NCBI GenBank assembly: GCA_017473665.1 | Contig: JAFUKK010000219.1 | Coordinates: 1-7,259, forward strand | Length of the DNA stretch: 7,259 bases | Direction: 5' to 3' | Source: Lachnospiraceae bacterium | Lineage (GTDB): Bacteria; Bacillota; Clostridia; Lachnospirales; Lachnospiraceae | Shown: piece after piece, positions 6,211 to 7,259 of the stretch | Layout of the letters: each line of letters opens with the position of its first letter | How positions within the stretch are numbered: position 1 is the stretch's first letter | Position numbers and translations under genes: made by a program | The notes under the pieces: generated by a model | Databases searched by the model: none | The model's input: only the letters and a program-made list of their open reading frames with translations | Told to the model about the DNA's origin: nothing

Positions 6211-6499
6211 GATGCCTTTCCATTGCCCTTGCACATATCCCCACCTGCCTTCCTATCATCTTTGCGCCTCCCCCTCCCCTGTGCACCTCCGGCCTCATCC
6301 ACAACCGGTAGGAACTAGGATTCGACTTGGATGGATTTTCAACAAACGAGCCTTTCGGTAAGGGGCGGTGTCTTTTACCGAATGGACCTTGCCCGCCTGC
6401 TGTATGTCCTGCAAAGACAGGTGGGTACCTGACTCAATGTCCGGGGCAGATACACTTCCACGGGCATACGTTTCGTGCCATCAGTTGTCTAAGCAAACG
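6211..6499 (+). repeat. Left arm of the giant palindrome
   Basis: This 289-base arm begins GATGCCT right after the murF terminator T-run. Its first 90 bases are strongly pyrimidine-rich on the plus strand. It also holds local hairpins that are not kept in the other arm, such as TTCGGTAA (6354-6361) with TTACCGAA (6375-6382), and CAGGT with ACCTG around 6419-6432. Confidence 0.8.
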
Positions 6500-6598
6500 A
6501 GGTGTGGAATAGCACAAGGGACAGGCACGCACAAAAGGTACATCCTTGTACCTCTTGTGCTCATTCCACATCCATGTGGAATGGCCTTGTGTCATATG
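6500..6598. repeat. Branched centre of the palindrome with competing hairpins
   Basis: Two adjacent hairpins form here: 6529-6542 with 6547-6560 (13 of 14 pairs), and CATTCCACA 6562-6570 with TGTGGAATG 6575-6583 (9 bp, loop TCCA). A competing pairing joins 6503-6518 (TGTGGAATAGCACAAG) with 6554-6570 (16 pairs with one bulge), which would break both hairpins. The words TGTGGAAT and CACAAG and their complements recur several times within these 99 bases. Confidence 0.75.
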
Positions 6599-6901
6599 CG
6601 TTTGCTAAGACAACGGTATGGCGACTCCACTTGTTTTGCCCGTTGGAAGTGTATCTGCCCCGGAACATTGTTAGCTATGTAAAGGACTGTCTTTGCAGGA
6701 CATATTGTAGGCGTAGGCAAGGTCCATCGTATAAAAGACATCGTCAATAAACACTACCGAAAGGTCGTTTGTTAGAAAATCCCCAAGGAGAATTCCTACC
6801 TACCGGTTGTGGATGAGGTCGGATGTACACAGGGGAGGGGGAGGCGCAAAGACAGCGGGAAGGGAGGTGGGGACATGAACGTGAGTAGGAAAGGAGGCAT
6901 C
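6599..6901 (-). repeat. Right arm of the giant palindrome
   Basis: This 303-base arm, read on the minus strand, starts GATGCCT immediately after the T-run of the minus-strand terminator. It follows the left arm island by island with small insertions, for example GATGCCTCCTTTCC against GATGCCTTTCC. On the plus strand its last 90 bases are purine-rich, mirroring the pyrimidine-rich left end. Confidence 0.8.
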
Positions 6902-6931
6902 AAAAAAAGCCTGCATAGGAATGCAGGCTTT
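6902..6931 (-). terminator. Rho-independent terminator of the acyltransferase gene
   Basis: On the minus strand AAAGCCTGCAT (6931-6921) pairs perfectly with ATGCAGGCTTT (6916-6906) around the loop TCCT, and is followed by four more T residues (6905-6902). It lies 16 bases past the stop codon at 6948-6950. The T-run is directly followed by GATGCC, the same sequence that follows the murF terminator. Confidence 0.95.
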
Positions 6932-6947
6932 CGGTTGCAATGAGGTA

Positions 6948-7259
6948 TTAGCTGTGATGGTTCTTGGACAACTGTTCCTTGTATACTTCTTTTAGGCGGA
7001 AGTATTCTTCAGAAATAATACCGCTGACATAGGAACCAATGGATTTCTTGGTTTCCCGGTCCAGCTGGTCCATATAGATGGGCTTGCCGTAGGAAAGTAT
7101 AACGGTAGCCTTTTTTACTTTGGGTAAATGGTCCTCAAACATTGCTGCAGAATCTACAATGGTAATGGGTTGAATGGGTACACCACCCTTTTCTGCAATT
7201 TTGAAACTGCCATCATGGAAAGGCAGGAAGGTATCAGCTACCTTGTTGCGAGTGCCTTC
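6948..7259 (-). CDS. plsC: 1-acyl-sn-glycerol-3-phosphate acyltransferase (PlsC-type), C-terminal part
   Basis: The last 103 residues of a minus-strand gene are visible; its 5' part lies beyond the window edge. The frame runs open from the edge (EGTRNKVADTFLPFHDGSFK) to TAA at 6948-6950. EGTR is block III of the glycerolipid acyltransferase family, which binds the phosphate of the acceptor. It is followed by the usual FxDGSFKIAEKGGVPIQPITI stretch (15-34 of the visible part), which holds block IV. PlsC enzymes transfer an acyl chain to lysophosphatidic acid at the membrane, making phosphatidic acid for phospholipids. An internal ATG at 7140-7142 is not the start, since it would cut off these motifs. 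The gene converges on the murF operon and has its own terminator. The symbol is given for the family; acceptor specificity cannot be read from this part. Confidence 0.88.
   Translation of the reverse strand, partial: EGTRNKVADTFLPFHDGSFKIAEKGGVPIQPITIVDSAAMFEDHLPKVKKATVILSYGKPIYMDQLDRETKKSIGSYVSGIISEEYFRLKEVYKEQLSKNHHS

Larger units (their letters stand above)
6211..6901. repeat. Giant imperfect palindrome, non-coding element of about 690 bp
   Basis: The whole interval between the two convergent terminators is one inverted repeat. The left arm (6211-6499) and the reverse complement of the right arm (6599-6901) align end to end with small gaps, at roughly three quarters identity by eye. Identity is concentrated in islands: 6259-6283 with 6828-6852 (25 bp), 6293-6312 with 6799-6818 (20 bp), 6403-6420 with 6687-6704 (18 bp), 6440-6460 with 6644-6664 (21 bp), and 6484-6499 with 6599-6614 (15 of 16). 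The outer ends are GATGCCT and AGGCATC. Open frames inside (up to about 100 codons) look accidental: they have no ribosome sites, are Cys-rich and resemble no family. No transposase, tRNA, or group II intron domain V was seen. A non-autonomous foldback/MITE-like element, a long hairpin RNA, or an inverted duplication of a structured RNA gene are the main options. Confidence 0.85.

Noticed and set aside
6327..6750. Overlapping plus-strand open frames of 60-104 codons inside the palindrome
   Set aside because: They lack ribosome sites, are unusually Cys-rich, overlap in different frames and run across the inverted repeat islands; they look like accidents of the repeat sequence.
6211..6901. CRISPR array, tRNA cluster or group II intron
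   Set aside because: There are no regularly spaced direct repeats, no cloverleaf with a T-loop, no domain V-like motif and no reverse transcriptase.

Overview
The window looks like a chromosomal segment of an anaerobic Firmicute, most likely Lachnospiraceae or a close Clostridia relative. This rests on the strong AGGAGG-type ribosome sites, the use of TTG starts, the moderate GC content, and the style of the proteins: a calcium-loop protein, a membrane-anchored degenerate LytM protein, and peptidoglycan precursor enzymes. It is inferred from protein family resemblance and was not tested against a database.

Layout. (1) 1-1290: a sigma-D (flagellar-type) promoter candidate, a hairpin leader, and a 376-residue protein with three EF-hand-like calcium loops that starts at a TTG codon. 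(2) 1291-2321: an intergenic stretch holding a strong terminator and a forespore-type (sigma-F-like) promoter match, then a SpoIIQ-like, membrane-anchored LytM-fold protein that has lost its zinc ligands. (3) 2322-6210: a probable operon of a lipoprotein related to glycoside hydrolase family 9 but without its catalytic segment, ddl (D-Ala-D-Ala ligase) interrupted by an in-frame TGA at codon 56, and murF, closed by a clean terminator. (4) 6211-6901: about 690 bp of non-coding DNA that is one giant imperfect palindrome with strictly conserved islands and a branched centre. It sits exactly between the T-tracts of two convergent terminators. (5) 6902-7259: a minus-strand terminator and the 3' end of a plsC-type acyltransferase gene that runs off the window.

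How the genes fit together. Ddl makes D-Ala-D-Ala and MurF joins it to the UDP-MurNAc-tripeptide, so the operon supplies the last cytoplasmic steps of peptidoglycan precursor synthesis. The two preceding genes encode envelope proteins with enzyme folds (LytM and GH9) that appear catalytically dead, which suggests binding or scaffold roles near the wall. The first gene is separately controlled and may belong to the motility or cell-surface regulon.

The most unusual items are the giant palindrome between the two terminators, the nonsense codon in ddl, and the GH9-like pseudoenzyme lipoprotein that heads a ddl-murF operon.
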